64,000 nt of DNA from Brevibacillus massiliensis (GTDB taxonomy: Bacteria; Bacillota; Bacilli; Brevibacillales; Brevibacillaceae). The DNA is taken from NCBI RefSeq assembly GCF_000311785.1, contig NZ_HE978546.1, positions 1 through 64,000 on the forward strand, written 5' to 3'. A program made the translations under genes and the position numbers. The notes under the pieces were generated by a model. It was not told the origin of the DNA, did no database searches, and was given only the letters and a program-made list of their open reading frames with translations. Each line of letters opens with the position of its first letter. The first letter of the stretch is position 1. Positions 34,736 to 43,866 of the stretch are shown here, one piece after another.

Positions 34736-36451
34736 CTATCTTTTTTGCCATGCTTCCGTCCGCCGCCTGAGGCCCTTCGTCGTCAGCTCATAGACGATGC
34801 GAATGATGATGTTGGTCAAGACGATCAGCACGGACATGGCAGCCGCGGGTGCGACATCCCCGGCGTCATCCATGTTGACGATGGTTACCGATGCCAGTTT
34901 GAAATCGGCCGTGTACAAAAAAACGACAGCCGAGATCGTCACCATCGAATTGATGAAGAAGTAGACGGCGTTTTCCAGGATGGCCGGCAGTGACATGGGC
35001 ACTGTCACCCGGAAAAACGTCTTGTAAAACGGCACACCCATCGATTCCGAGGCAAGTTCAAACTCCTTGTCCAGCTTTTTCAGCGCCGAGGTCGATGAAA
35101 TAAACGGCACCGAGTAGAAGTGAACCACATTGGCCAGGACGATGATGGCAACTGTGCCGTACATCCAGTGGAGCGGGTTGTCAGGGTTGTTGAAGAAGAA
35201 GATAAACGCCAGCCCGATCACCAGCCCCGGCAGGGCAAGCGGCAAAATGGACAGGAAGTACCCGATCTGGCGCAGCCCTTTCATAAACCGCGTTTTTTCG
35301 ATTAAGTACGCATTGACGAAGGTGATGATCGTTCCGATGACAGCGGAGTAAAAGGAGACCAGCAAACTGTTCCAGAACGGCTGCATTCCCTCTCCGGCCA
35401 CCTTGGAAAAATCAAAGTGTGTCAGGGAAAGCGTCAAGTCGTACGGCCATACCTTCACCAGAGAGGCAAATACAACCGTCAGCAGCAGGACAAAAATCAA
35501 CACCGTAATCAGCAGGCAGTACGCCAGGTACAGCGAGTCCCGCCAGCCTTGCCGAACGATCTTGTAGGGCGTTGACTTTGCGGTGATCGATGCGCTCTGT
35601 TTGCGGTCGACGACCCGATCGACGATGAACGCGAGAATCGCGGGGATGATCAGGATCAAGCCGACCGTCGCTCCCATCGTCATGTTCTGCTGGCCGATGA
35701 CGTGTTTGTATACGTCGGTGGCGAGCACATTGTACTGGCCGCCCACCACTTTCGGCGCGCCGAAGTCCGTAAAGCTCAGGGTAAAGCAGACAAAGAGGGC
35801 ACTCACCAGACCGTACTTGATGTTCGGCAGCGTGACGGTGAAAAACTTCCTGACCTTGCCCGCCCCGAGCGTATCCGCCGCTTCGTACAAATTGTAATCG
35901 GCAAAGGAAAGCGACACAGACAAGACCAGGAACGCCTGGGGAAAGGTGTAGATCACTTCCGAGATGATAATGCCCACCGGCCCGTACAAGTGGATGTCAA
36001 ATCCGGCCATACTCCCGAATAACCCGGTGGTCACCAACCCCTGATTGCCAAACAGGTATTGCAGGGCGATGGCGTGCATCATCGTCGGAGCGAACAGCGG
36101 CAGCATGGCTGCGTAGCGGAAAAAAGCTTTGCCAGGGATGGCCGTCCGGGTCAAGGCGTAGGCGTACAGGAAAGCGAGCGTCACCGAAATGGCCGTCGTC
36201 ACCGCCGAGACGAACATCGTATTGGTAAAGGACTGAAAGAGGGCTGGAGTGGTGAAGTACTTCGCGAGGTTAGCCAGCCCGACGTAGTTTCCTTCATTGT
36301 CCAGGAAGACTTTTTCATACAGGACGACAAGCGGGAGCAGCACGCTCACAAACAATACGACGACCATGACGCTGATCAGGATTCGCTGGATCCACTGGTC
36401 CCTGCCCGCCTGCTGGCGGACTGCGGTTCTTGTCGAAATCATTGCAATCAC
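34736..36451 (-). CDS. phnU2: AEP ABC transporter permease (duplicated, PhnU2-like)
   Basis: A 571-residue permease formed of two fused FbpB-like modules, each with about six helices. Coupling-helix motifs occur twice: YEAADTLGAGKVRKFFTVTLPN (near residue 195) and ELASESMGVPFYKTFFRVTVP (near 475). This double length is characteristic of the second type of AEP importer permease. Its start overlaps the upstream ATPase stop by four bases, and phnX follows 18 bp later. Confidence 0.9.
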   Translation of the reverse strand: MIAMISTRTAVRQQAGRDQWIQRILISVMVVVLFVSVLLPLVVLYEKVFLDNEGNYVGLANLAKYFTTPALFQSFTNTMFVSAVTTAISVTLAFLYAYALTRTAIPGKAFFRYAAMLPLFAPTMMHAIALQYLFGNQGLVTTGLFGSMAGFDIHLYGPVGIIISEVIYTFPQAFLVLSVSLSFADYNLYEAADTLGAGKVRKFFTVTLPNIKYGLVSALFVCFTLSFTDFGAPKVVGGQYNVLATDVYKHVIGQQNMTMGATVGLILIIPAILAFIVDRVVDRKQSASITAKSTPYKIVRQGWRDSLYLAYCLLITVLIFVLLLTVVFASLVKVWPYDLTLSLTHFDFSKVAGEGMQPFWNSLLVSFYSAVIGTIITFVNAYLIEKTRFMKGLRQIGYFLSILPLALPGLVIGLAFIFFFNNPDNPLHWMYGTVAIIVLANVVHFYSVPFISSTSALKKLDKEFELASESMGVPFYKTFFRVTVPMSLPAILENAVYFFINSMVTISAVVFLYTADFKLASVTIVNMDDAGDVAPAAAMSVLIVLTNIIIRIVYELTTKGLRRRTEAWQKR

Positions 36452-37503
36452 TCCCCGCTCACTTTGAGGTCCGCTGCCTGGTCAAAGGTGATCAACCTCT
36501 CCAGCGGCAGTTCGAGCGACAGCACCTTGTGCTTCTGCAGCTTCAACCGGTGCACCTGGTGAACGGGCATATCAATCATGATGTACTGACCCGGCGGCTC
36601 GTTTTTTTCGGTGGCGAGTTGCAGCAGAAGGCGGTAGAAAGAGCCGCGGAATTCCATATCTTCCACAACTGCCTTCATGCCGACATCGGAATCGTACTCC
36701 AACACGTGGACGTTCTCCGGACGGATCGCCAAAAGTCCATTTCGCTCGGGCGTGAACCCGGCAAAGTGAACTGATTCAAAAAAGTTGATCGAACCGATAA
36801 AATCGGCGACAAACGGACTGTTCGGCCTCTCATACACCTCCTGTGGCCCGCCGATTTGCACGACCTCGGCGTTGTTCATGACGACAATCTTGTCGGCCAT
36901 GGTCAGCGCTTCATCCTGGTCATGCGTCACCATGATCGTCGTGATTCCGATTTTTTCGTGCAGGCTGCGAATCTCCCGCCGCAATTTCAAGCGAACCTTC
37001 GCGTCCAAGGCCGACAGGGGCTCATCGAGCAGCAGGAAGTCGGGCGACAGAGCGATCGCCCTGGCCAGAGCGATTCGCTGCTGCTGCCCCCCTGACAGCT
37101 GTGCCGGATACTTGTCTTTGATGTGTTCCAGGTCGATCAGGGCCAGTACTTCTCCCACTTTTTCTTCTATCTCTTTTTTGGAAAGCTTCCTTGATTTCAA
37201 TCCGTAGGCAATGTTTTGCGCCGCCGTAAGATTGGGAAACAGCGCATAGGATTGAAACATCATGCCGAAGTTTCGCTTGGCCGGGGGCAGACCGGTGATA
37301 TCTTTCCCATTGACGAGAATGCGTCCCGTGTTTTGCCTCTCCAGCCCGGCAATGATTCGCAGCAGCGTCGTCTTTCCGCATCCGCTTGGACCGAGCAAGC
37401 AGACAAACTCATTTTTTTGGATGTCGATATCAATCTGGTTCAGCGCCGTAAACTTGCCAAATGACTTGCTGATTCCCTGTATTGAGAGGTAGGCCTGATC
37501 CAT
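36448..37503 (-). CDS. phnT2: AEP ABC transporter ATP-binding protein (PhnT2-like)
   Basis: A 351-residue ATPase. Walker A GPSGCGKTTLLRIIAGL is at about residue 37, the signature LSGGQQQRIALARAI at 135 and Walker B LLLDEPLSALDAKV at 155; a C-terminal TOBE-like domain follows (LAIRPENVHVLEYD). Such ATPases energise Fe/phosphonate/polyamine-type importers. Its place between binding protein and double permease, with phnX and phnW downstream, defines an AEP importer. Confidence 0.92.
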   Translation of the reverse strand: MDQAYLSIQGISKSFGKFTALNQIDIDIQKNEFVCLLGPSGCGKTTLLRIIAGLERQNTGRILVNGKDITGLPPAKRNFGMMFQSYALFPNLTAAQNIAYGLKSRKLSKKEIEEKVGEVLALIDLEHIKDKYPAQLSGGQQQRIALARAIALSPDFLLLDEPLSALDAKVRLKLRREIRSLHEKIGITTIMVTHDQDEALTMADKIVVMNNAEVVQIGGPQEVYERPNSPFVADFIGSINFFESVHFAGFTPERNGLLAIRPENVHVLEYDSDVGMKAVVEDMEFRGSFYRLLLQLATEKNEPPGQYIMIDMPVHQVHRLKLQKHKVLSLELPLERLITFDQAADLKVSGE

Positions 37504-37541
37504 AAACTCCTCCTTTCTCCAACCTGCTTTGATCGGCGCGG

Positions 37542-38606
37542 TCAGCTCTTCGGTTCGCTCTTGGTGCTAAAGCGTTTATCCCACTCGGCCAGCCATTGCT
37601 CCCGCTCCTTGGCTGCTTTGTTCAGATCGTTTTTGATCAACTGTTTCAGCGGATCTTCAGGGTATTCCGGCGGGTACGGTTCGCTTATCGCGGGCACGGT
37701 GATAATCGCGAAGTTCTTGTTGTACTCCTTCATCGCATCGTCGGAAATCGCCCAGTCCAGGAACAGCTTTGCTTCCGGCTTCATCTCTTTTTTCTTGATC
37801 AGCCCGTTGGCTTCCGGGTCCCAACCCGAGCCTTCCTTGGGGAAGACGACTTCCAGCGGGGCGCCTTTTTTCTTTTCGGTAACGCCGCGGTAACCAAACG
37901 TGATCCCGATCGGATACTCGCCGACCGCCGCCATCTTGGCCGGCTTGGACCCGGAATGGGTGTACAACCCGATGTTCTCATGCAGCTTGCCCATGTAATC
38001 CCAGGCACCCTGCTCGCCAAACAGCTGGAAAAAGGCGTTGATCGTCAAAAAACCTGTTCCCGACGAGGAAGGATTGGGCATGACGATCAAACCTTTGTAC
38101 TCCGGCTTGATCAGATCTTCATACGACTGCGGAATCGGCAGATTTCGCTTCTGCAGTTCGACTGTATTGACGACAAATGCGGTCTCATACACATCGATTC
38201 CCACCCAGTGCGCCGGGCTTCGAGAGTCCCGAAACTCCGGGCTGACGCGTTCGATGCCTTTTGGATCGTACGGCTCCAGCAGCCCCAGGTGATCTGCCAC
38301 GAGCAGGCTGGAGGCGGATGTTCCCCAAACAAGGTCTGCCTGCGGGTTGTCTTTTTCCGCCAGGAGCTTGGCGGTTATGATGCCTGTGGAGTCCCGGACC
38401 AGGTTGATCTTGATATCCGGGTGGGACTTTTTGAAGGAATCGAGATACGCTTTCAACTGGTCGTCTTCCAATGCCGTATAGACCGTTAATTCCTTCGATT
38501 GTCCGCCGCTTCCGCCGGCAGCATCCTTGGAGCCGCCGCAGGCAGTCAGCATGCCGAGCGATAACAGCAAAATCGAGGTAAAGGCAAAGCGAAACCACTT
38601 TCTCAT
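37542..38606 (-). CDS. phnS2: AEP-binding lipoprotein (PhnS2-like)
   Basis: A 354-residue extracellular binding protein of the AfuA/FbpA-related family. The signal peptide [20 protein letters not shown] ends in lipobox LTACGGS; the mature part begins [20 protein letters not shown] and carries [15 protein letters not shown] near residue 185. The ATG with AGAGGGGG upstream is preferred to the longer open frame. It is the first gene of the AEP operon. The AEP ligand is inferred from the downstream phosphonatase pathway. Confidence 0.88.
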   Translation of the reverse strand: MRKWFRFAFTSILLLSLGMLTACGGSKDAAGGSGGQSKELTVYTALEDDQLKAYLDSFKKSHPDIKINLVRDSTGIITAKLLAEKDNPQADLVWGTSASSLLVADHLGLLEPYDPKGIERVSPEFRDSRSPAHWVGIDVYETAFVVNTVELQKRNLPIPQSYEDLIKPEYKGLIVMPNPSSSGTGFLTINAFFQLFGEQGAWDYMGKLHENIGLYTHSGSKPAKMAAVGEYPIGITFGYRGVTEKKKGAPLEVVFPKEGSGWDPEANGLIKKKEMKPEAKLFLDWAISDDAMKEYNKNFAIITVPAISEPYPPEYPEDPLKQLIKNDLNKAAKEREQWLAEWDKRFSTKSEPKS

Positions 38607-38932
38607 ACAGGCAATCCCCCTCTTCCATATAAATGTATCTGGAGCTTTACCGCTCATTATTTGTCTCAGGCAGCCCCTCCCTCTCTCTTGGCGTGTCACT
38701 GTAACAAAAATACTAATGGCAGTCTGTTAAATGGATGTTAATTCATTATTAATTCCACATGTTTTTTATGTTTTTTCGTTTTTTTCATTGATTTTTAGTG
38801 GGTTGGGAATATTATATAATTAATTGAGTAAAAATTGCAAATATTTTTAATTAAACAACTTCTTGTTTTTCAACATATTTCCCATCTTCGGCGCATTGAA
38901 ATACCCTGATGTCAATAGGAGGGAATACGGCT
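38607..38932. other. Divergent AT-rich control region
   Basis: 326 bp between the AEP operon (leftward) and the mgtC-like gene (rightward). No gene is seen. The stretch 38710-38870 is strikingly AT-rich with T runs (GTTTTTTATGTTTTTTCG) compared with the GC-rich flanks. Both promoters must be here, but I cannot point to a confident -35/-10 pair or to a sigma54 or Pho-box signal. Confidence 0.5.
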
Positions 38933-39451
38933 GTGACAGAATTCTGGAATCTGGAAATGTATATCAGGATATTGGTCAGTGCCTTGCTGGGGCTGTTTAT
39001 CGGGTGGGACCGCTCCTTTCGCAATAAACCGGCCGGGCTGAAAACGTATACGTACGTGTCGGTCGCCTGCACATTGATTACCTTGGTTTCCATCTACACG
39101 GCAAAAATGCTGGCTGCCCCCGATACCGGAACCATGATGGATCCCATGCGCCTCGCTGCCCAAATCGTTACCGGGCTGGGCTTTTTGGGAGCAGGCGTCA
39201 TCATCAAAGACGGCTTGCAGGTGAAAGGGTTGACGTCGGCTGCAATGATCTTTTTTGCCGGCGGGGTAGGGATCGGCATCGGTGCGGGATTTTACGGAGT
39301 CGTCGTCTTCTCCGTCATTCTGACCTTTACGCTGGCGAGGATCAGCTCTTATTTTGAGCAGCAAAATCTGAAAAAGGTCCGCGGCAATCGAGCCAAAAAG
39401 GCGGGAAAAGAAGCGGAGGGCAATCAGGCGGAGGCCTCAAAACAAGATTAA
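38933..39451 (+). CDS. MgtC/SapB-family membrane protein
   Basis: A 172-residue membrane protein with about four to five helices. RILVSALLGLFIGWDRSF near the N-terminus and VTGLGFLGAGVIIKDG in the centre are the MgtC/SapB fingerprint; AGGVGIGIGAGFYG follows. Family members modulate ion or magnesium homeostasis. The GTG start behind AGGAGGG is chosen over an ATG eight codons earlier that lacks a ribosome site. The hydrophilic Lys/Glu-rich tail (about 35 residues) is longer than usual. A single-gene unit. Confidence 0.85.
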   Translation: MTEFWNLEMYIRILVSALLGLFIGWDRSFRNKPAGLKTYTYVSVACTLITLVSIYTAKMLAAPDTGTMMDPMRLAAQIVTGLGFLGAGVIIKDGLQVKGLTSAAMIFFAGGVGIGIGAGFYGVVVFSVILTFTLARISSYFEQQNLKKVRGNRAKKAGKEAEGNQAEASKQD

Positions 39452-39461
39452 GCGGGATGAG

Positions 39462-39496
39462 AAAAAAAACGAGACTGTCCCTGAAGACAGCCTCGT
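39462..39496. terminator. Terminator between mgtC-like gene and dctM
   Basis: CGAGACTGTC and GACAGCCTCG form the stem with a five-base loop. The flanking run of eight A residues becomes a T run on the minus strand, so it chiefly ends the TRAP operon. Confidence 0.85.
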
Positions 39497-39500
39497 CCGC

Positions 39501-40781
39501 TCACATGCCGAGTATGTCCGGCAGCCAAAGGGCGACGGCGGGAATGTAGGTGACGATAAATAAAGCGACAAGTGAAGCCAGGATAAATGGGATCACGCCG
39601 CGGGAGATTTCCTTCAGGCTGATTTTGGCCAGGCCGCAGGCGGCGTACAAGTCGAGTCCCACAGGGGGCGTCACCAGCCCGATCGCCAAATTCATCGTCA
39701 TCACGACGCCAAAATGAACCGGATCGATCTGGAGCGCGGCCAGAATCGGCAGGAAAATCGGCAGGAAAATGTAGTAGGCGGAGATCGCGTCGACAAACAT
39801 CCCCGCAAGCAGCAGAATGACATTGATCATAAACAGCATGGCGTACTTGCTCTGTACCAGACCAAGCAGGCTGTCGGCGACGTCTTCGGCAATCCCTTCC
39901 ACGGTGATCAGCCAGGCGAACACCGAAGCGGAAGCCACGATCAGCATGATCATCGCGGTTGTTTTCCCGGATTGAAGCAGGATGCCGCTAAGGTCCTTCC
40001 ACTTGATCGTCCGGTAGATGAAGAGCCCGACGAACAGGCTGTAAAAAACGGCGACGACGGCTGATTCCGTGGGGGTAAACACCCCGCTGTAGATGCCGCC
40101 GAGGATGATCACCGGCGCGGCCAAGCCCCAGAGTGCTTCCCGTAAAGCTTTGCCGATTTCCCTGCCGGTCGCCCGCGGCATCTTGGGAATCTTGTCCCGC
40201 TTCGCGATGAAGTAGCTGGTAACCGCGAGCGTGAGGCCTACCAAGAGGCCGGGGATAATCCCGGCGATAAACAGCTTCCCGATGGAAACCTCTGCCACCA
40301 CGCCGTACACGACAAAGGCGATGCTCGGCGGGATGATGATCCCGATGCCTCCCGCAGTCGCCAGCAGGCCGGCCGCCATATCCTTGCGGTACCCGGAGTT
40401 GACCATCGCAGGAATCAGGATCGAACCCACTGCCGCCATCGTCGCCGGTCCGGAACCGGATATCGCCGCAAAAAAACAGGCGGAGACCACGGAGACGATC
40501 GCCAGTCCGCCGGTGTAATGGCCGGTCAGCGTCTTTGCCAGGTTGATCAGCCGGCCCGAGATGCCGGCACGTTCCATGATAATCCCGGCCAAAAAGAAAA
40601 ACGGGATGGCCAGCAGAGTGAATTTTGCCGTAGAGGAGTAAAACAGGGACGGAATCGACTGCATCGGCAAATCGAAGATCAGCATCGTGCTTACGGCCGA
40701 CAAGCCAAGTGCAATCGCGATCGGCATGTTCAGGACGAGCAGGAGAAAAAAAGAGCCGAACAACCATACTTCCGTACTCAC
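39501..40781 (-). CDS. dctM: TRAP transporter large permease (DctM)
   Basis: A 426-residue membrane protein with about 11-12 helices, the usual DctM length. Signatures include PFFFLAGIIMERAGISGRL near residue 60, FAAISGSGPATMAAVGSILIP near 110 and LATAGGIGIIIPPSIAFVVYG near 140. It forms the sodium-coupled channel unit of a tripartite carboxylate importer. GTG start shares one base with the dctQ stop (TAGTG), with GGGAGGG upstream. Last gene of the operon. Confidence 0.94.
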   Translation of the reverse strand: MSTEVWLFGSFFLLLVLNMPIAIALGLSAVSTMLIFDLPMQSIPSLFYSSTAKFTLLAIPFFFLAGIIMERAGISGRLINLAKTLTGHYTGGLAIVSVVSACFFAAISGSGPATMAAVGSILIPAMVNSGYRKDMAAGLLATAGGIGIIIPPSIAFVVYGVVAEVSIGKLFIAGIIPGLLVGLTLAVTSYFIAKRDKIPKMPRATGREIGKALREALWGLAAPVIILGGIYSGVFTPTESAVVAVFYSLFVGLFIYRTIKWKDLSGILLQSGKTTAMIMLIVASASVFAWLITVEGIAEDVADSLLGLVQSKYAMLFMINVILLLAGMFVDAISAYYIFLPIFLPILAALQIDPVHFGVVMTMNLAIGLVTPPVGLDLYAACGLAKISLKEISRGVIPFILASLVALFIVTYIPAVALWLPDILGM

Positions 40782-41251
40782 TACTCATCCCTCCCAAGCC
40801 GCTTGAATTCCTTCCAGAAGCCTTCGGTAAAACGAAACAGGCAGATGAACGCCCCCAGCGGGATCGACACTCCCATGATCCATTCCGGAATTCCCAAGGC
40901 GGAGGTTTTTGCCCCGTATTCGACCTGCTGCATGACCATCTCTACTCCGTACCACAACAGGATGACAAAGAACAGCAGCGTGAGCAGGGCGACCAGGGTC
41001 AGGATGGTTTTTTTCAAGGGAACGGGGACCAGGTCAGTCAACAGCGAAAAGCCAAGATGTCCGTTTTCCCGTGCCAGCAGCGAGGCTCCGATAAAAATGG
41101 CGTAGACGAATAAATTCGTTGTCAATTCTTCTGTAAATGAAAGCGAGGCATGCAAAAAGTAACGCGATATGACGTTGGCGAAGGCGATGACTGCCATCGC
41201 CGAAAGCGCGATGACCAGGATGATTTCTTCCAATCTGTTCAGCCACTTCAC
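40781..41251 (-). CDS. dctQ: TRAP transporter small permease (DctQ)
   Basis: A 156-residue membrane protein with four predicted helices and the DctQ-type opening (EEIILVIALSAMAVIAFANVISRY), followed by FTEELTTNLFVYAIFIGAS. It links the binding protein to the large permease. It is overlapped by dctM and preceded by dctP with a 52 bp gap. Confidence 0.92.
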   Translation of the reverse strand: MKWLNRLEEIILVIALSAMAVIAFANVISRYFLHASLSFTEELTTNLFVYAIFIGASLLARENGHLGFSLLTDLVPVPLKKTILTLVALLTLLFFVILLWYGVEMVMQQVEYGAKTSALGIPEWIMGVSIPLGAFICLFRFTEGFWKEFKRLGRDE

Positions 41252-41303
41252 GGGTGTTCACCTCCTGAACAAAGATGCCCCAGCAAAAGCCGGGGCTGCC
41301 AAA

Positions 41304-42347
41304 TTAGTTTGCGCCGCGGAAAGCGTCAATCAAGTCTTTGCCGATGGTATCGGTGTACTGATCATAGATCGGCGCGACCTTGTCCTGAAAAGCCTTCACC
41401 TGTTCCGGCGTCAGCGTGGTCACCGTCACGCCTTTGGCTTCCAGTTCTTTTACCATCTGGGCGTTTTCTTCGCGGTTGATCTTGCGCTGGTATTCCATCG
41501 CTTCGACAGCGGCTTCTCTCATGATGTCCTGGGTTTCCTTGTCCAGGGAGTCAAACAGCTTCTTGTTTACCCCAAGCACGAGCGGATCGTACGAATAGTT
41601 CCACAGGGACACGTACTTTTGCACCTCGTACAGCTTGGAGCTCATGATCACGGGCAGCGGATTTTCCTGGCCGTCGATCGTTCCCTGCTGCAGCGCCGTG
41701 AAAACCTCGGAGAAGCTCATCGATGTCGGGTCGGCACCGAGCGCCTTGTACAGGTCGATGTACATCTTCATGTTGGGAACGCGAATTTTCATGCCTGCCA
41801 TGTCAGCCGGACTGGTGATCGGCCGTTTGCTGTTCGTAATCTGCCGGAATCCGTTTTCGCCGAAAGCGAGCGGCTCTACACCTTTTTCCCGCAGCAGTTC
41901 GGACAGCTTTTCCCCTCCGGCACCCGCCAGCGCTTTGTCGGCAACGCTTTCATCAGTGAACAGCCAAGGCATGCTGATCACGGAAAACTTCTCGTCCAAA
42001 CCGGAGTAGATAATCGTCGAGTGAAGCGACGCGTCGGTGGATCCGTTTTGCAAAAGCTCGATGCCCTTCGGCTGGTTGCCGTTGGACAGCTGTTCGTTTG
42101 CGTAGATTTTAATCTCCACCTGCCCGTTGGTCTTTTCCTTCACCTTATCTGCCCACATCTGTGCGCCCTTGTACCAGGTAGAGGTTTCGCTGGTGGTAAC
42201 GCTCATCTTCATTTTGATTTTTTCGCCCTTGGCAGCGGACGGCTCCGTACCAGCGGCCTGTTCGGATTTTCCTCCGCCGCAGCCGGCGATCAGCGCCGCG
42301 CTCAAGACAAATGCGGCCAATGCGTTCCAATGTTTTTTCACTTTCAT
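41304..42347 (-). CDS. dctP: TRAP transporter binding lipoprotein (DctP)
   Basis: A 347-residue extracellular receptor. Signal peptide MKVKKHWNALAAFVLSAAL ends in lipobox IAGCGGG. The ligand carboxylate-binding Arg is expected in MKIRVPNMKMYID near residue 180, followed by SFSEVFTALQQGTIDGQENP, the DctP signature. AGAGACGAGGGGG lies before the chosen ATG. Ligand is unknown, but all TRAP receptors of this type bind organic acids; the adjacent ligase and thiolase suggest an acid degraded as a CoA ester. Confidence 0.92.
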   Translation of the reverse strand: MKVKKHWNALAAFVLSAALIAGCGGGKSEQAAGTEPSAAKGEKIKMKMSVTTSETSTWYKGAQMWADKVKEKTNGQVEIKIYANEQLSNGNQPKGIELLQNGSTDASLHSTIIYSGLDEKFSVISMPWLFTDESVADKALAGAGGEKLSELLREKGVEPLAFGENGFRQITNSKRPITSPADMAGMKIRVPNMKMYIDLYKALGADPTSMSFSEVFTALQQGTIDGQENPLPVIMSSKLYEVQKYVSLWNYSYDPLVLGVNKKLFDSLDKETQDIMREAAVEAMEYQRKINREENAQMVKELEAKGVTVTTLTPEQVKAFQDKVAPIYDQYTDTIGKDLIDAFRGAN

Positions 42348-42409
42348 GAGTCCCCCTCGTCTCTTCCATTCAAAGGAATCTGTTTCTTGCCGCAGTGAGG
42401 AACACGTCC

Positions 42410-42727
42410 TCACGGCCCCGCCGGGTCAAACCAGTAAACGGATCCATCCACCCGGCTGCATTCTACCCTCTTCCCGATGCGCGGCGTGCCGCTGGTCAAG
42501 CGGCCCGTGACCCGCAAGCCCTGCTCCAGGTCAACCAGGACGATATGGTAGGGCACCTGATCGGTAAACTTCTCCGGCGCGACGTGGATCGTCGTGTAGG
42601 AATAGACCGTGCCGCTCCCGCTTGCCGGTTTTGTCGTCAGCTGATCGTGCCGGCAGACGGGACAGATGTACTTGGGCGGGATAAAGGCTGCGCAGCACTT
42701 TTCGCAGGACAATACGGAAATGTTCAT
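42410..42727 (-). CDS. DUF35 zinc-ribbon/OB-fold protein
   Basis: A 105-residue DUF35 protein. The N-terminal rubredoxin-like zinc ribbon has the four cysteines in LSCEKCCAAF and YICPVCRHD; the rest is an OB-fold (GTVYSYTTIH). In known systems DUF35 proteins bind and channel CoA esters for an SCP-x-type thiolase. Its ATG overlaps the thiolase stop by four bases (ATGA), so the two are translationally coupled and likely form one complex. Confidence 0.92.
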   Translation of the reverse strand: MNISVLSCEKCCAAFIPPKYICPVCRHDQLTTKPASGSGTVYSYTTIHVAPEKFTDQVPYHIVLVDLEQGLRVTGRLTSGTPRIGKRVECSRVDGSVYWFDPAGP

Positions 42728-43866
42728 GCCAGCCCTCCCTTCCCGGCAAAGATGTGAACGGTTGCAAAAGCGCCTGTTCCGCCGAGGTTTTGTGCCAGCC
42801 CGATTCGGGCCCGCTCCACCTGATTGGGGGCGCTGCCCCGCAATTGACTGACGATTTGAACGATTTGCGACAGCCCGGTGGCGCCGATCGGATGCCCGCG
42901 CGACAGCAGGCCGCCGCTCGTGTTGACCGGCACTTTTCCATTGTGGCCAGTAAGGCCTTGCTCCACCGCCTGCCAGCCTGTGCCCTTGGCACAAAAGCCG
43001 AGCGCTTCCGTCGCCAGTATCTCGGTCATCGAGAAGCAGTCGTGGATTTCCACGACATCCACGTCTTCGGGTCCAAGTCCGGCCTGCTCGTACGCCTGCT
43101 GTCCCGCTTCCTCGATCGCTCCGATGCGCAGCAGGTCGGGAATCTCCTGCATCAGCGGCGGACCGGAGGCCTGGGCGGAAGCCAGCACGTTTACCCCCTT
43201 GTCACCCGCGGTGATAACGACGGCAGCGGCTCCGTCGGAGATCGGCGAACAGTCGAACAGCCCCAAGGGATCGGTCACCATCCGCGCCTGCATGATCTCG
43301 TCGAGCGTGGCCGGTTTGCGGAACTGGGCCTTCGGATTGTTCACGGCGTAACTCCGGTTTTTCAAGGCCACCATGGCCAGATGCTTTTTCTCCGCTCCTG
43401 TTTCATACATGTAGCGGTTGGCCACGACGCCGAAAAATCCGGGGAAGGTCAGGCCTGATACGCCTTCGTTGGAATCGTTGTCCATCGCGGCGTTGATCGC
43501 ATGGGTCACCTGGCTGGTGGCGGCATGGGTCATTTTTTCCACGCCAACGACCAGTACCGTATCGCAAAGACCGGCAGCCACCATGTGGTAAGCCTGGCGA
43601 AAGGCGATGCCGCCCGAAGCGCAGGCACCCTCCATCTTGGCCGCCGGGATCGGCCCGAGCCCCAGCTCATTGGCCAGCATCGACCCGAGGATTTCCTGTT
43701 CGGCGAGCTGGCCGCCCATGAAGTTGCCGACGTAGACGGCGTCGATCCTCGGCTGCCCGGCATCAGCGAGCGCCTCCCGGCAGGCGGCGACCGCCAGCGA
43801 TTTGATCGTGGCATCGTGCTTGCCGAACGGCGTCATGCCTACTCCTATTACTGAAACCGCTCTCAT
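42724..43866 (-). CDS. SCP-x-type thiolase
   Basis: A 380-residue thiolase-fold protein of the lipid-transfer/SCP-x branch. The nucleophilic Cys lies in EGACASGGIAFRQA (about residue 84) and the His in SRGHPIGATGLSQ near 320. The classical C-terminal Cys motif of beta-oxidation thiolases is replaced by NLGGTGAFATVHIF, as usual for DUF35-partnered thiolases. It would cleave a 3-ketoacyl-CoA whose acyl group may be aromatic or branched. It overlaps by one base with the ligase stop. Confidence 0.9.
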   Translation of the reverse strand: MRAVSVIGVGMTPFGKHDATIKSLAVAACREALADAGQPRIDAVYVGNFMGGQLAEQEILGSMLANELGLGPIPAAKMEGACASGGIAFRQAYHMVAAGLCDTVLVVGVEKMTHAATSQVTHAINAAMDNDSNEGVSGLTFPGFFGVVANRYMYETGAEKKHLAMVALKNRSYAVNNPKAQFRKPATLDEIMQARMVTDPLGLFDCSPISDGAAAVVITAGDKGVNVLASAQASGPPLMQEIPDLLRIGAIEEAGQQAYEQAGLGPEDVDVVEIHDCFSMTEILATEALGFCAKGTGWQAVEQGLTGHNGKVPVNTSGGLLSRGHPIGATGLSQIVQIVSQLRGSAPNQVERARIGLAQNLGGTGAFATVHIFAGKGGLA

